This document shows positions 11,550 through 23,753 of a stretch of 64,000 nt of DNA, one piece after another. The position numbers and the translations under genes are program-made. The notes beneath the pieces are model-generated. The model was not told where the DNA came from and searched no databases. It saw only the letters and a list, made by a program, of their open reading frames with translations. The number at the start of each line of letters is the position of its first letter. Positions within the stretch are counted from its first letter, which is position 1. Source of the stretch: Favolaschia claudopus (Eukaryota; Basidiomycota; Agaricomycetes; Agaricales; Mycenaceae); assembly GCA_037176885.1 (NCBI GenBank), contig JAWWNJ010000144.1, positions 186,001 to 250,000 of the forward strand, in the 5' to 3' direction.

Positions 11550-12128
11550 ATGCTTTCTTCCCGCTGTCGCGGCGCGTTCAAACGCGTCTCTGTCCTGCGC
11601 CCGAGATATGCTGCGAGCAAGGCTACACATTTCCCATTTCCATTTCCGACTAACATCCCGAACCCAACCCCTCACCAAATCTTCCACCTGCCCCGCAATG
11701 CGTCCCAGTCCGACGTGAAGACGCGTTGTACGTTTGTGTGATTGCTGCTTTATCTTTAGTGTATAACGCGGAAGACAGACATAGAATTAGTGAGGAAGTA
11801 CCATCCAGACAAAGTAGACTCTTCTGTGCCGTCCCATATTGCGCATGCACGGTTTCAAGCGATCACCGCAGCGTATAACGCTCTGCGGACGAACCCCAGT
11901 GCCTCTTCGGGACATGATAGGACAGAGGCCCCAACTCCGGCGGCTCGTGCAATGTATAAGCGACGCCGGAACTTGTACTCAGGTCCTCAGCTCGCGGACG
12001 ACACCTGGAAGGATCGCATAATAGTTGCGGGCGTCATTTTTGTATTCTCTCTCTTCCTGCTGCAAAATTCCGACGAAACTCATGGGCGACGCAGACGGCA
12101 TTCTGTTTCATTGCTCAAGCCGCCATGA
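11550..12128 (+). CDS. J-domain (DnaJ-like) membrane protein
   Basis: Short J-protein, a co-chaperone that stimulates Hsp70 ATPase. The J domain spans roughly residues 35-95: HQIFHLPRNASQSDVKTRY, then IELVRKYHPDKV with the essential HPD, then ARFQAITAAYNAL. A hydrophobic segment IIVAGVIFVFSLFLL near the C-terminus suggests a single membrane anchor. The basic, Ser/Arg-rich N-terminus could be a mitochondrial presequence. One intron (11728-11778, 51 bases) lies inside the J domain; the acceptor at 11778 restores the domain exactly. About 175 residues. The compartment is inferred. Confidence 0.85.
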
Positions 12129-12363
12129 CACGACACGCTCTACTACAAGATGCCATGATTCCTTGGAACTCAACTCTGCATTCGAGAAAAGGACGTTCCC
12201 CGCCCACCGTTGATTCAGATCCCCGGCTTGCAGAGCACGACCCGGATTAATGTTGAATGTAATGGACTGCAACTGCGATCCTGCCTGACTATATAATAAG
12301 ACTACTGTACGCCAGAAATCCAGCTATTGTGATACAAATGACCGGAACCCCTGTAACCTAGAT

Positions 12364-13804
12364 TTAGAAATAAACACCAGCCCATCCGCGCGTCTTGATT
12401 GTGAGTTCGTCTTTGCCCTCCTTGTCTCCCACCCAGTGCGTCCACTTATCTTGTGGCTCCTCCCCGAAAGGAGCGATTCTCTCCGCACCAGTGGCCGTAT
12501 AAGATTTGGCAGAGAGCTCAATCAGGCCGCTGTACTTGGCGTCGCGGTAGGTCAGGTACATGTCCGCGTTCATGGACGACATATGGGTGCTTGAGATGGG
12601 ACGATGGACGTGGGCGTCCTTGTTGACGTAGAAGATATCGGTACGGCCAGAGCCAGAAGTCGTCCGGAGGGTAGCCAGTTCGGGTGTTTCGAGACTCGGG
12701 GTGGGGTGAACCCGAACGTTAAGAACACCAGCGCCGCGCTGGGTGGTGATCTTGGTGCTGGTCTCGATAGAGACGTCCCCGACGATCCAGCCCTCGTAAA
12801 CCTCAAGCTGCAGATTATGCGAGCGGAGGTTGTTGTGAGGAAGGATCATATTCAGGCGTTTGGGCGAAAAGAGTGTAACGAAAAAGTCGTCAAGCTGGAT
12901 GTGAGATTCCGGGTCGAATTGGACCTGCGAGATAGTGTGCGAAGCGAGATGCAGCTTCTTCAGTGTCGGCGGGACGTACATCTTGACATCGTAGCGAATG
13001 CATTTTCCTTCGTCGGGGCGGGGAGTGACAATGCGAAGATGGCTTTTGCCGACGGCAGTATCCTGGTCAGACGGATATTCGAGGTTCACGTCGTTCAGCA
13101 GAGCCTTGTCGTCCGACCGTATGACGACCTCGTAGGTAACTTTGGTCGCAGTCTCCGCGCCTTCGAGCACGGTTATCGTTCCGACGGCACCACCCCGAGT
13201 ATCAAAACCGTGGTCGGCGTTCTGCGCGCCAATAGGAACGCTGAAAGTTGTTGGCTTTTCGGAATAGATGTACTCTGCGGACAAACATCCGAGGGAGGTG
13301 CTGTACTCCGGCATCTCCTCCAGTCCAGTGGGGGAGGGCTACGACAGTCGTTAATTACGCCGAATGTACAATTGACGAAGACGCGCACGGTAACGGCCCA
13401 TCGGATAAGCTTGAAGGCGTTCCAGGCAGCAAAGAGAGCTATAACCTGGAATGAAGATGAGAAATCCTCTTGGCATGGTAAGGGCCGCCACAAACAATTC
13501 CGATTGCCTTCCAGAAGAGACCGCAACTAGACGAGGGTATCAGGATCGCATACAGTGCAAGAGGCAGAACTCACTCCAGCCCACAGCACATGCAGCACTT
13601 GGCGCGTTTGCGCTTGGGACGCGTGACGGGGATATCCGTGTTGAGCAGGCTAACGGCTTCATCGCCGCCCTCAACGTCGCGATAAACAGTAGGCTCGCCA
13701 TTGGGAAGCGCGACACGTCCTTCCTCTTCCGTAGACACCTGCTTGTCTAGTCACCTTTGTCAACAACTTTGCGCGCCTTGCAGAAGAAGAGGACTTGCAA
13801 TCAT
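12364..13804 (-). CDS. Single-pass membrane protein, large extracytoplasmic domain, unknown function
   Basis: I do not recognise a named family with certainty. It looks like the adhesin-like or DUF-type membrane proteins common in Agaricomycetes. The cytosolic N-terminus ends in RPKRKRAKCCMCCGLDCG (clustered Cys and basic residues, possibly palmitoylated). One membrane helix follows, AIGIVIALFAAWNAFKLIRW. Then comes a beta-rich region of about 320 residues starting near MPEYSTSLGCLSAEY and ending GWAGVYF, with valine/threonine-rich repeats of strand-like character. At least three short introns were traced near 13320-13560. The long last exon (from about 13310 down) is uninterrupted. The start is uncertain: an ATG at 13804 joined by a weak splice, or one upstream near 13895, are both possible. 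Confidence 0.65.
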
Positions 13805-14094
13805 CGTAGTTTTCTTTCAACTTGAGGGCTACCATAACTGCGGTGACCATCCCCCAAAAGCCGATAGAAAACCTGGGCCCTGTCCGTTCTGCCATTGTTG
13901 TAGAGAGAAAGAGAAAAGAAAATGTATTGGCATCGCCGGAGGAAGCTCAATATGTATGATCGTTGTCGCCGTGTCGCCGCAGAGATCCGTCATGTCCTTG
14001 TTCCAATGATGATGCGGCGCTGCGGACTCAGGCAACTTGTATTGCTTAAAAATACACAACCATTCCGTCCTATGTAGTAAGTATGCGCACTACC

Positions 14095-16054
14095 CTACGC
14101 AAGCGCACCCATGGGATCGTAGCACGGAAGTACCACTGCGTTGCCCCCGTCATACACTTTGACAAGATCCTTCGGTGCCAAAGCTCGTGGAACCACCACT
14201 TGGTAGACAAACTCATCGAACCAGGCCGCAGTCATGACGAAATATCCCTTGTCTCCAACGTCGGGGCCCCATGAATTCTCGACCTTGAAACGAACGGGAT
14301 TGCCGTCCTCTACAGAGAGGAAACCATCAGCATTTACCGATTCAGGTATGGGAGAAACTCTCACTGTCAAGGTGAACAGCGCTAATTACCATAGCATGGG
14401 TCATGGCTAATGGGACGATCAGGCAACATCCAGCATGTATGTCTCTTGAACACGAACCTGATTCGTTCACCTGTAGCCGCTCAGCTTTACTGAGCCCGAG
14501 GGTGATGTCGAATGCATTCTGACGATATGATATTCATTTGAGAGCAGAGCACACAAGAGATCGGCTCACCTCGTATTCGAAAAGAGCGGGATCCATGATG
14601 CCTTCGACGCGAGAAGAAAACTTGCCAACGTCACATCCAAAGAAGACTGGGATACCAGCCTTGATCATCTTTACCACAGTTGTCTTCATATTTCCGATCT
14701 CGGTGTTTACATCTAGGAACAAGATTTAGTTTGGGGACACCCTGCGCGATAATGCGACTCACATAAGACCGGACGACCACCAAAGACATTACCAAGCCGG
14801 TCAACGGTATACAACTTCGAATACTCGTTGCGCGGATCGTTAATGAGTGAAAACGAATCTTGAGGGGCATACGGCTTGGAAACGAATTCCTTTGCAAAGT
14901 CTTTGGCAGTTCCCTCCCAATGCCCTGGTTTGCCATCGGCATCGTAATAATCCCACGAGAACTTCTCGTGAGGGCCGGGAGGTACCCCAAGGGTAGCGGT
15001 CATGATAGTATAGACCTCTTTCATGAGCTATGCAGAGACGTAAGTGAAATCTATGGCGTTGCATAACAAGTCACCTACATCCTCCTTCTTGAGACGTAGA
15101 GCTCGGCTAATAGCTTCAGGAGAGAAGGACTGTGCCCGAAGATTTGCAGAAGCGCGGCGAAGGATGAGAGCATGTTCTCGAAGCTTAGTTTTCAGCAGTG
15201 CATTGAGGGGTCCCGAAAGGGAAGAGTGAGTGGATTCTGGGAAGACTGATTGGGGAACCAGTCCATAGTTCTCAACTAGGTTAACAACCATGTCCCACTG
15301 CCCGCCGTCGCTGATGAGGTCGCTGGAGAGGAAATTCACCACCCGGTCGTCGAGCTGGCAAGTCATGAGCGATGGTGCGTATCGAGCTTCAGTGTGATAC
15401 CGACCGGACGATCCGCAAGTTCGATGGAGGACTCGAGGTAATAGTTTGCTTTGTTCAGTTTGTCAAAGAAGAACAAGTAAGACTTTGAATTTTCGAGGTC
15501 GTGTCAGACACAAGTTTTGTATTCAGACCATGTTATACCTGAGACAGTTGGAAGTCCTCCAGCTTGAGTTTCCTCATCACCTTTATGGCGAGAAGTGTTA
15601 GGAAAGAGAGAAAGCGGCATAGCCGCTGAGACTGCGCACCTCATATCGAAACACATTGGTGGAGGCAAACAACCAGCAGCGGCCAGAGCTCTTCTGAGAT
15701 GTGATAGGACCGGTTTTGAAGTCCAGCTGCGGGATGAAGAATTGACGAGAGCTCGAATATTGAAACCAGAGCAGCTACCTGAGTATTAAAGACATGGGGA
15801 TCGGAAATGAAGGCGGAACGAGTGGTCAAAGCAGTAGAAATATCGGAGTGCTGGAGAATAGTTCTCGCAAGCCGAGACTTGGGAGAGCCGTTGATCTTAG
15901 ACTCCCAGGACGCGAGGTTCGACAGAGTTAGACTGCCATTGGGTGATACCGGAGGAGCAGCGAGTGCAGCTAGAAATGCAGTAGTGTCTACAAAGTTGTG
16001 CTGCTTCTCAGGGTCTGAGGCGGAGGGTGCGGGGGTGGACTGTGCAGAGCCCAT
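14095..16054 (-). CDS. LAP3: Bleomycin hydrolase (C1B cysteine peptidase)
   Basis: Cytosolic papain-like aminopeptidase, usually a hexamer, that also hydrolyses homocysteine thiolactone. The catalytic cysteine lies in TSQKSSGRCWLFASTN, the histidine in MTHAMVISAVHLD, and the asparagine in NPVRFKVENSWG. The C-terminus is CYDPMGALA, ending close to the self-compartmentalising tail of the family. Also seen are SYLFFFDKLNKANYYLESS, SDGGQWDMVVNLVENYGLVP and NDPRNEYSKLYTVDRLGNV, all in family order. Many short introns; I traced about eight. The start at 16054 (MGSAQSTPAPSAS) gives a roughly 50-residue N-terminal extension before the conserved region, without a clear targeting signal. Confidence 0.95.
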
Positions 16055-16358
16055 GATGGTGGTGGAAGGAGAAAGAGAGAGATAAAGGCACCATCGGCGC
16101 ACGCGACAACGAGTTGCAGATAAGCTAAACTCGCTCGTTTTGGCACTGTTGACTTGTTGATCCGCCTTTATTGCGGACCGTCACGGTCGTCCCTCTCACC
16201 ACAACCGCCACCACATCTGTTAAATGCACCCCGGTCCCCAGCAAGTGTATATCAGCCTTACGCGTCGTCAATAACGATTTTCAAATGGTTTCTGATCTCT
16301 CGGTAACACAATTGCCGCCGGCCAGTCGGCAAACGAATCTTCAACACACTCTCATACC
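16055..16358. other. Divergent promoter region, LAP3 / paraoxonase-like gene
   Basis: About 300 bases between the starts of two divergent genes. No protein-like frame is seen. It presumably holds both promoters and 5' leaders. Confidence 0.5.
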
Positions 16359-17800
16359 ATGAATCGCCTCTTGTACCCTGCCCTTGCTGTCGGCCTCCTT
16401 GCTACTACCTACCGCTTGTATCTCCAACCTCTGCTCGCGCAGCACGGTTCAGGGCGCGTAATCGAATCCTTGGGAACTGCAGGATGTACCACTGTTCCTG
16501 CCTTGTCTGCGTGCGAGAGTGAGCATGCACTCGTGTTCTATTCCCGCCCAGTTATGTTTAGCCTGCGGCAGAGATTGTGCTGCACCACGGTTTACTTTAC
16601 CTCGCATGCTCGTCACCACAGAGTCGCGCTTCTTGGACTCCAGCCTTGAATCAGCTCACGCCTCCGCCTCAGGAAGACTATCTTGCAACTTACGATCCGA
16701 AGACGTCTGTTATCACTCGTCTTGAGACTTCGCTCCCTGGAATGATGGTCGCATGGCTTGGATGTCGTGTCGTCTTCTACAAATCCTTCGGAACTCTACA
16801 TCTTTGCTATCAATCATCGTGTCCCAACCCACCCCGAATCCGCACCAATATGGGGCGCGAATTCTACAATTGAAGTATTCAAGCTCCCTATCGGAAAGTC
16901 AAAGCTTACACACCTCCGTACTTTTGCCGACCCGGTAATCTTAACTCCTAACGACCTCGTCGGCAGCTCCGACGGCGAGAGCTTTTTCTTCACGAATGAT
17001 CACAACTCCAAGACGAGTAAGGTATCGACTGTTCCTTCTCATCGCATTCATTCTTCCTGATTCGTATCCTACAGATGCGGTATTGAGCCTCCTGGGATTG
17101 GAATATGGCTCTGTGGGATATTGCGATACTAAGTCAGGTCCCTGCGCTTTCAATTATGGTGATTCTCCTTCCTGATAAATCTTTGCAGGCTGCAAATACG
17201 TGGCTCAAAATGTTCACGCTGCTAACGGAATCGTCCGCGCGCCGAACAACGATACGTTTTACGTCGCCAACTCCGTTGCAGGGGGGATAACCGTTTTCGA
17301 ACGGCAGAGTGATAATGCTCTCCTCAAAACACACACCATACCAACAGGTTCGTGCGTTTTATGGCCTTGCTTTTCGTCTTATCAAGCCTCTCGAGACCGT
17401 GGGCTTGACAATTTGTCCATGGACAGCGACGGCGTGATTTGGGCAGCGGGATTTCCTAATGGCTTCGCCTTTGTCAGGCACGCTGCTGATCCATCTCAAC
17501 TTGCTCCCTCCTCCGCGCACTCTTTTGCAATGAACACGGGCCCTGGCTCGTTCTATGGGGAGAAATTCAAGGTGACGAAGGTATTAGCATGACATCCTCT
17601 CATCAACTGGGCGATATTGACACCTGGGGCAGGTCTTTGAAAACGATGGTACCATTGCGTCTGGATCAACCAGTGTAGTCCACGATGTCGAGAACAAGCG
17701 CTTGTATCTTCATGGTGAGTAACGCGCAACATGTGATTGAAACCCTCCCAAACAGTTATTAGGCCTTGCCTCCCCGCATTTGACCATATGTCCGGCATAA
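16359..17800 (+). CDS. Paraoxonase/arylesterase-like six-blade propeller protein
   Basis: SMP-30/paraoxonase-like calcium-dependent hydrolase. The N-terminus MNRLLYPALAVGLLATTYRLYL is an uncleaved signal anchor, as in PON proteins. Conserved blocks are CEKIVLHHGLLYLACSS, HGLDVVSSSTNPSELYIF, TPNDLVGSSDGESFFFTNDH, NVHAANGIVRAPNNDTFYVA, LDNLSMDSDGVIWAAGFP and a C-terminal LHGLASPHLTICPA. The N-D and H residues that hold calcium in PON1 have counterparts here. At least six introns of 50-80 bases were traced, the first at 16519-16571. Between about 16735 and 16751 the reading frame slips by one base, with no room for an intron. The protein is therefore intact only if one base is miscalled; otherwise this is a pseudogene. 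Confidence 0.8.
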
Positions 17801-17956
17801 GAGTAAATGAAGAACACCTGCAGTCGTTTATTGTGTACTGAATATCAGTGTTATTAAATTTATCGGTAACTTCCAATGTATATCGCAGTTCAAGATTGTG
17901 AGATGTATACGTAGATCGAGAGTTAACTTTAACGGAGCTTGAGCATTCTCTAGATT

Positions 17957-19493
17957 TCAAACTGCATTCAAGAACATCTGAAGAACATCCACAAACTGTT
18001 CCGTTTCGTCAACCATAGGTAGATGGCCCGCCCCAGCGATCTCGACAAACTCGATCTTCGAATTCGGCCGCAGTTTCGTTCCATTTGTCACGTAAAGCCC
18101 TCATACCTGCTCCAACCTTTCCTCCACCGTCAAGCTCTCCGGCAACAAGCAACGTCTTGACTTTTCCGCCATTATTCAGTAGATCCACGCTCGGCTCTTC
18201 TACTAAATCATAAGCCATGAGAGCGCCAGCACCATGCTCAAAGCCAGGAATTGTGGTCGCCTCGATCATGCGCTTAATCGCATTCGTTCGTCCGACGTGT
18301 ACACCACCGGTACCACATTTAGATGGGGCAGGGAACCAGCGGTCGGCGGTAGCGGTCGCCAGAGCAGGCATACCATCTGCCTTGGCAAGCGCGATGCGGG
18401 ATTGCCATGCTTCAACATTTCCGGGCGCGGTGCGGGGGCCCGTGTCGCATGCGACAACGCTTTCGGTGAGCGAGGGATGGAGAGCCGAGAAGGCCAGAGT
18501 CGCAGCTCCGCCTTGAGAAACCCCGATTACACTTTTGACTTTCTGTCCAGGGACAAGGGTCGAGATGAGGAGTGCTATGTCGTGTGCGAGAATTTGCATA
18601 GTGCATGGCTCTGCCGGGGTAGAGGAGCGGCCGTGGCCGCGCTGGGCATGTAAGAGGAGATTATATGTACCTTTGAACGGCCATGTTGTTGAAGTTGTTG
18701 GGGCCAAGATGAGAGGGACAAGCCAGTCCCACATAGTCTCATCTGTCAACAACGAGTTTGCAAAGACAAGCCATGGAGCTTCAGGGTGTGTAACAAGTGT
18801 TACAGCATGAAGATGGTCTGAGCCAATTGCGACCGTGTGCTGGGTAGGTTTCATTATGTATTAGTACACCCTCAGCGACTGGATGCGGAATCGCACCTCG
18901 TTGCGGTCGATAGGCCATGGTGCGGGATCGTCTGACATTCCAGCGACATCCAAGGAGACGAGAAAACGAGAAACCATGTTATATATCGATACTGCGGCAG
19001 CTGCTTCAACCAAGAGATCGTCTACATCGAGATTATCGCGTGAGGCCACGGACTTGAGCTGCTCCTTGAGTGCTGCAGTGACTCATTCGGAACTCGCACG
19101 GAAACTGTACTAGAGTCTGCAAACGCGAGGGCGGCGGCCTGGAGAGGCGAGAGCACAGAGGCAGGAGGTAAAGACGTTGTATCGCGGATCGCCCAGAGCT
19201 GCGTCGGTGTTCAATCCTTCTGATCTACCAACATGTTCGTGATGAATCCATTCGAAAGCTGCTTTGTTGCGTGCAGCGACGCGAAGGATCATGAGCTCTC
19301 GAACATCCCCCGGTAGACGCCCTTTGGTCCGAATAGCACCTAGAAGGGAATTCCAGCCCTCTGCGACGGGGGGTACATGGAGGAGCGCTTGATCAAGGGG
19401 AGTCAAGCCCCGCGCACCGCGTCTTTCGCGGATACGGTCGGCAATCGGTGATTCGCCAGGGGGAGGAGCTCGTCCAGGGATAATACGCGACAT
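17957..19493 (-). CDS. Carboxymuconolactone decarboxylase domain fused to alpha/beta hydrolase
   Basis: The N-terminal part is a carboxymuconolactone decarboxylase/AhpD-fold domain (RELMILRVAARNKAAFEW, IHHEHVGRSEGL, LSPLQAAALAFADSS, YNMVSRFLVSLDVAGMSDD). The C-terminal part is a 3-oxoadipate enol-lactonase-like hydrolase with nucleophile elbow GVSQGG and a C-terminal GAGHLPMV histidine. A 57-base intron (18896-18840) with donor GAG|GTGCGA, branch site TACTAAT and acceptor CCCAG joins the two in phase. Read separately, the two frames would be only a few bases apart. This suggests one bifunctional enzyme of the beta-ketoadipate (aromatic ring-cleavage) pathway, removing CO2 and opening the lactone. 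Three single-base frame slips are apparent, near 19192-19194, 19080 and 18070. They may be assembly errors; if real, the gene is broken. Confidence 0.75.
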
Positions 19494-19697
19494 CAATGTT
19501 GAAGGCCCTCGTAGAAGGAATAGAGAAAGATTTAATCCGGCGGGGAGCCGTGACGAGGATTAAGAACCAGTAAAGAGCCGTGCATAATTAGCTGACCAGC
19601 TGAGAGAAAGACGCATCTAATCGCGTGATTTGTATTCCCGTTCTTAGTTCACGTAATCACAGAAAAGCAGAAAATCCGATTAAAAACACAATGTATG

Positions 19698-22600
19698 CTA
19701 CAACAGTTTGCTTGACGCGGCGGGCGCGATTCTACTCCTGATTAGTTTGATGATATACAGCGGCAGCGCGCTGAGGGCTACTATAACGGCGACCTTCCAT
19801 GCAAAGCCGACCGTTACAACAAATGTCAGGTCTGCATATCGGACATGAAATCAGTCAAGCCATCCAAGGGTTGCTGCAGCATATAACGCACCAAAGTATT
19901 CCGGTAGGAACGCAATGCTGATCACATAAAAGAACAGCGTCACGATCTCGGAGATGACCATGTATATATGCCTAGCATACATCAATAACTGCGTTCAGAA
20001 ATCAACGGCACATACCATGTTGTTATTTCAAGCGCAACCATGATAAGTTCATTCAAAATTAGCGCTGTAAATGAGATGGATACAATATGCAGGAATTCGT
20101 TCTCGAACAAGACGAGAGACATAATCATGATAGCCCCGCCTGGACAACTGCATTAGCAGGAGAAGAGGGCCAGAGGAATTAACACAAACCTTGATAGAGA
20201 CTGATCATGAGCCATTGGAAAAAGGTCTTATACGAGAGGGCGCGGCCTTTGGTCGTTTCTTTGTACAATTCAGGGTATAAAATTGCCAGGTCCTCGCTCA
20301 CGTCCCTGTCGAGGACGAGCGAAAACACAGGCGCCATGGTATATACCGTCGCGTACCCCACCATTAACCATCCTTGGTAGAGCGCGATCGGTGCAAAGAA
20401 AAATATGGCAGAAAACACCGCCTGCATGACCGAGATGATTAATCCACGATGAATCACAAACTGCGCAAGTTTGGCCGAGCGACGGTATGAGTTACGTCCG
20501 TGCCAAAGGAGTAGCTTGGTAAGGAAGCTGAACTGCGTCACGGAGAAATCTGCTGCCAGGGACGCCTGTTTGCCCTCCTTGCCAACGATACCTACGCCGA
20601 CGTCCGCTGCTTGGATCATACTAACGTCATTGCCTCCATCGCCGATACAGCAAACACGTTTTTTGGTGTGCTTTCGGATGAGGCGAGCGACGTCGGCCTT
20701 CTGGGTGGGAGAACAGCGACAGGCAACGACAGCGGAAAGTTTGGTGGCAATTTCAATGAACTCGTTTTTGAACAGATCCAGACATAACTGTAGCACATGG
20801 TTAATATCATGCCTACTGATGATTTCTTGTGGCCCACCTGCAAGGATTCCCCGTCGATGACTAGACAGCAATCCAGTTTCGACTGCAGAAACTCTAGCTG
20901 ATTCCTGACTTCGTCCGACGTCTTCACTAGTAAATGAATCAACCTCCACCCGGTGGGGTGCAGAGGAGCGAATACGCACATTTGGCAACCTCGTGGATGT
21001 ACTGATTCCGTGCTACAAGCTTCGTCGAGATAGCAATACACCGAGCAGTCTCGATTTTGTCTCCTGTCAACATCCAAATCTTGATTCCGGCGTTCCTCAG
21101 CAGTTCTAGGGTGGACTTGACCTCGTCCTGTAGCTTATCCTCGACACCTGTAAGTCCAAGCAATTCGAGGTCGTGTTCAAGACATTCAGCAACGACTCGG
21201 GCCATTGCCTCGTTCCGCCCATCGAGCTTTATGCTTGCCGCGTGGTATCGCTCCTTGAACTCTGTATACGATTGCGAAGAGAGACGCTTCCGCGCCATGA
21301 CCAGCGTCCGGAGTCCCTCTCGCGCCATATTTGCAGTCTCCTCCTCAAGCCAATCGTTTCGCTGTACTATCTTCGCCATGACCACATCGGCCCCCTTTTG
21401 CAGGAACGTGATTTCGCCTGACTGCGTGTCACGCACAACAATACCCATGCGCTTTGACTCGGATGTGAAAGGAAACAGATCGAGCACTTCGAACGCGATG
21501 CGCTCGCCGGAGGGGGTCTGCAATTCGATGCGCGTCCGATCGCGAAATACTAGAGTTAGTCCGATTGACTGTGTCCAAGTGACAATGGCAACTTCATCGG
21601 GCGAAGATGCCTGGTAAGTGACTGAGCCGTCGTCGTTTGTTACTGGCGTAACGTTGTGGCACAGCGCGAGGCTGAGAACGACATCCCGTACCCGGGAGGA
21701 CATGTCTCTTCTTCCTCGTGTCGCAAGCTGAGCGCCGGTGGCGAGAGACCCCGTTTTACGGTGGGCTACGTGATCGGTCAGTCGGTAGTCCAAAAGAGGT
21801 CGGGTAATGCTCACTCTTCTCTGCACCAAACGCAACGGCGAGTTGATGCGCCACCTCGTCCATCGAGTCGAATCCGTACGACATAGTTCCCATATGCAGT
21901 TTCTTCATCTCCATCTCTTTATGTTATGTCAGAGGTACACTCGTCGAGAGAAAGGCAGAACACCAACCGTTCTGGGTCAATGTACCGGTTTTATCACTAA
22001 GCAAATATTCGATCCGTCCAAGCTCTTCGGGGAGTGTGCTCGTCCGAACGATAGTCTCAGGAATCTCATGGTCGGTCATGATCTGGTGTGCATACACTGT
22101 TTTGCCCATGTCGAGGTTCACCCGCAAACTAAGTGCCGTCAGTGAATTTTCGTGAACCAATAGACTGCGTAGATATTCACCTGATGGGAATGATCGACGA
22201 GAAAAGGATGAGGAAGCGAACGATATAGATGTAAGCCGGCCCTCGGAACCCGTTAAGCGCGACTAGCACGACGGAGAGCGCAAATGTCACCAGGCATAGA
22301 ATCTGCCGCGCAATAAACCGTCAAGTTTGATGGTGGGTGATTTTCTAAACATACCTTGGCCAAATTATTGATCTCTAGATCAAGTAATCCGACTTTGGTC
22401 CCGGGATGGCTCGTATTCATGACCGCACGCGTCTCTGGACCAGTATACACTATGATTCCCACAGCAGACCCAGCGGCAAGGACGGTGTTCGACCATAGCA
22501 GATTCTCAGCCGTCAGGGGGGCGACTGACGGAATGTGGTTGAGCGGGACAGACTCCATGCTTTGCATCGCTTGCGCAGGCGCCGGACTGTTCAGAGTGAA

Positions 22601-23624
22601 TGTGCCTACAAAGGTGTGAATATCTTTAATGGGCGCGTCGGCTGTGTGTATATTGGTGTGAGTACCTGTGGAGAAGGAAAGCAGGAGCGGCTTACATACC
22701 GTAAATTTCGGCGTCAAGGGTAGTTAGCTGGCCCTCCTCAAGCTTCTGGCATTCGGGCACGGCAACACGTAGTTTCCAATCCGTCTCTCCGTCGAGTTGG
22801 TCTGTGCGTATGAAACAAGTCCCAGAGGCTTCTGAGGTATGCAGAAGAACCATATCCGCAGGTACACGCTGGTTCTTCTCGAGCCGTACGAGATCACCTA
22901 CACGCAACGAGGAAGAGGGTACAGCACGCGTGTTGGCATGCGCTAGTGTGTATGCACTGTCGAGCGCGGACGTGCCGGTAGACGGGGGATCGAGTAGAAG
23001 ATATTTCGCTGAATTTGCTTCACGATCGCGCAAATTACGCTTGTAGTCGTCGTAGGCCTCTTTGCCCATTGTTACGAACAGCACGAATGCAAGCGGTGCA
23101 ATGTAGGTCACAATGAACCCAATTTTGAGTGCGGGTATGAATTGAGAGAGGGCGACAAGCAGGAAGTAGAGGTTGAAGAAGAATTTGAACTGCTCGTAAA
23201 ATACGATGGGCAGGAATGTGAAGATGTTGTACTTTTGGTTGCGGACAATGTTGGGCGGGAAGCGTGATTGGAATTTCTCTGGGGGTCGGAAGGGTATTGT
23301 CCGCGAAGTGTCTTTGGGCACCTTGCGTCGATTTAATACGCTGCTGCGCTTGGGGACCGGGGCTGCAGCCTCAGCCTCGAGCCTGCGTTCTTCCTCCTCA
23401 TATGCTCTCTCCTCCTCGTAAGCCTGGTCGTCGAGCAAGCCAGCTTCTTCCTCGGGGTCGTCAGTATAGCGGTCCTGCCGTCGGCCAGTCTTCTTGATCA
23501 TACGTGCGGCTGACGCGGAAGCGGCTGCGCGGACTGAGGCGCGCATTGGAGTAGATTTCGGGGTTTCGTCGTCGTCGTTGGGAAGGGGAGTGTATTTGAG
23601 AGTGTTCAGTCGGATATCCGACAT
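19698..23624 (-). CDS. NEO1: P4-type ATPase, Neo1 class phospholipid flippase
   Basis: Aminophospholipid flippase of Golgi/endosomal membranes. The Neo1/ATP9 class works without a Cdc50 subunit (family knowledge). Visible features are an acidic N-terminal tail (about 100 residues), [26 protein letters not shown] for the first helices, the phosphorylation site [32 protein letters not shown], the KGAD nucleotide-binding region, [29 protein letters not shown], and then the C-terminal helices. The C-terminus reads [12 protein letters not shown] before the TAG at 19700. Many short introns; all the blocks I checked join in frame. It is divergent from ATG5, with 129 bases between starts, so the two may share a promoter. 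Confidence 0.93.
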
Positions 23625-23753
23625 GAACTGGGGTGGTGGATAGAATAGTTCGCGCTGTGGGCAGCTGCGCGCAGCTCACTTATAACGCGTCAAGGAGGGA
23701 GGAGGTGAGAGGTGAGAGTGACAAGCGTGACTACTGCCTTGGCTTCCGCTATT

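Noticed and set aside
12604..13530. 308-codon plus-strand open frame
   Set aside because: Antisense shadow of the long last exon of the membrane-protein gene on the minus strand.
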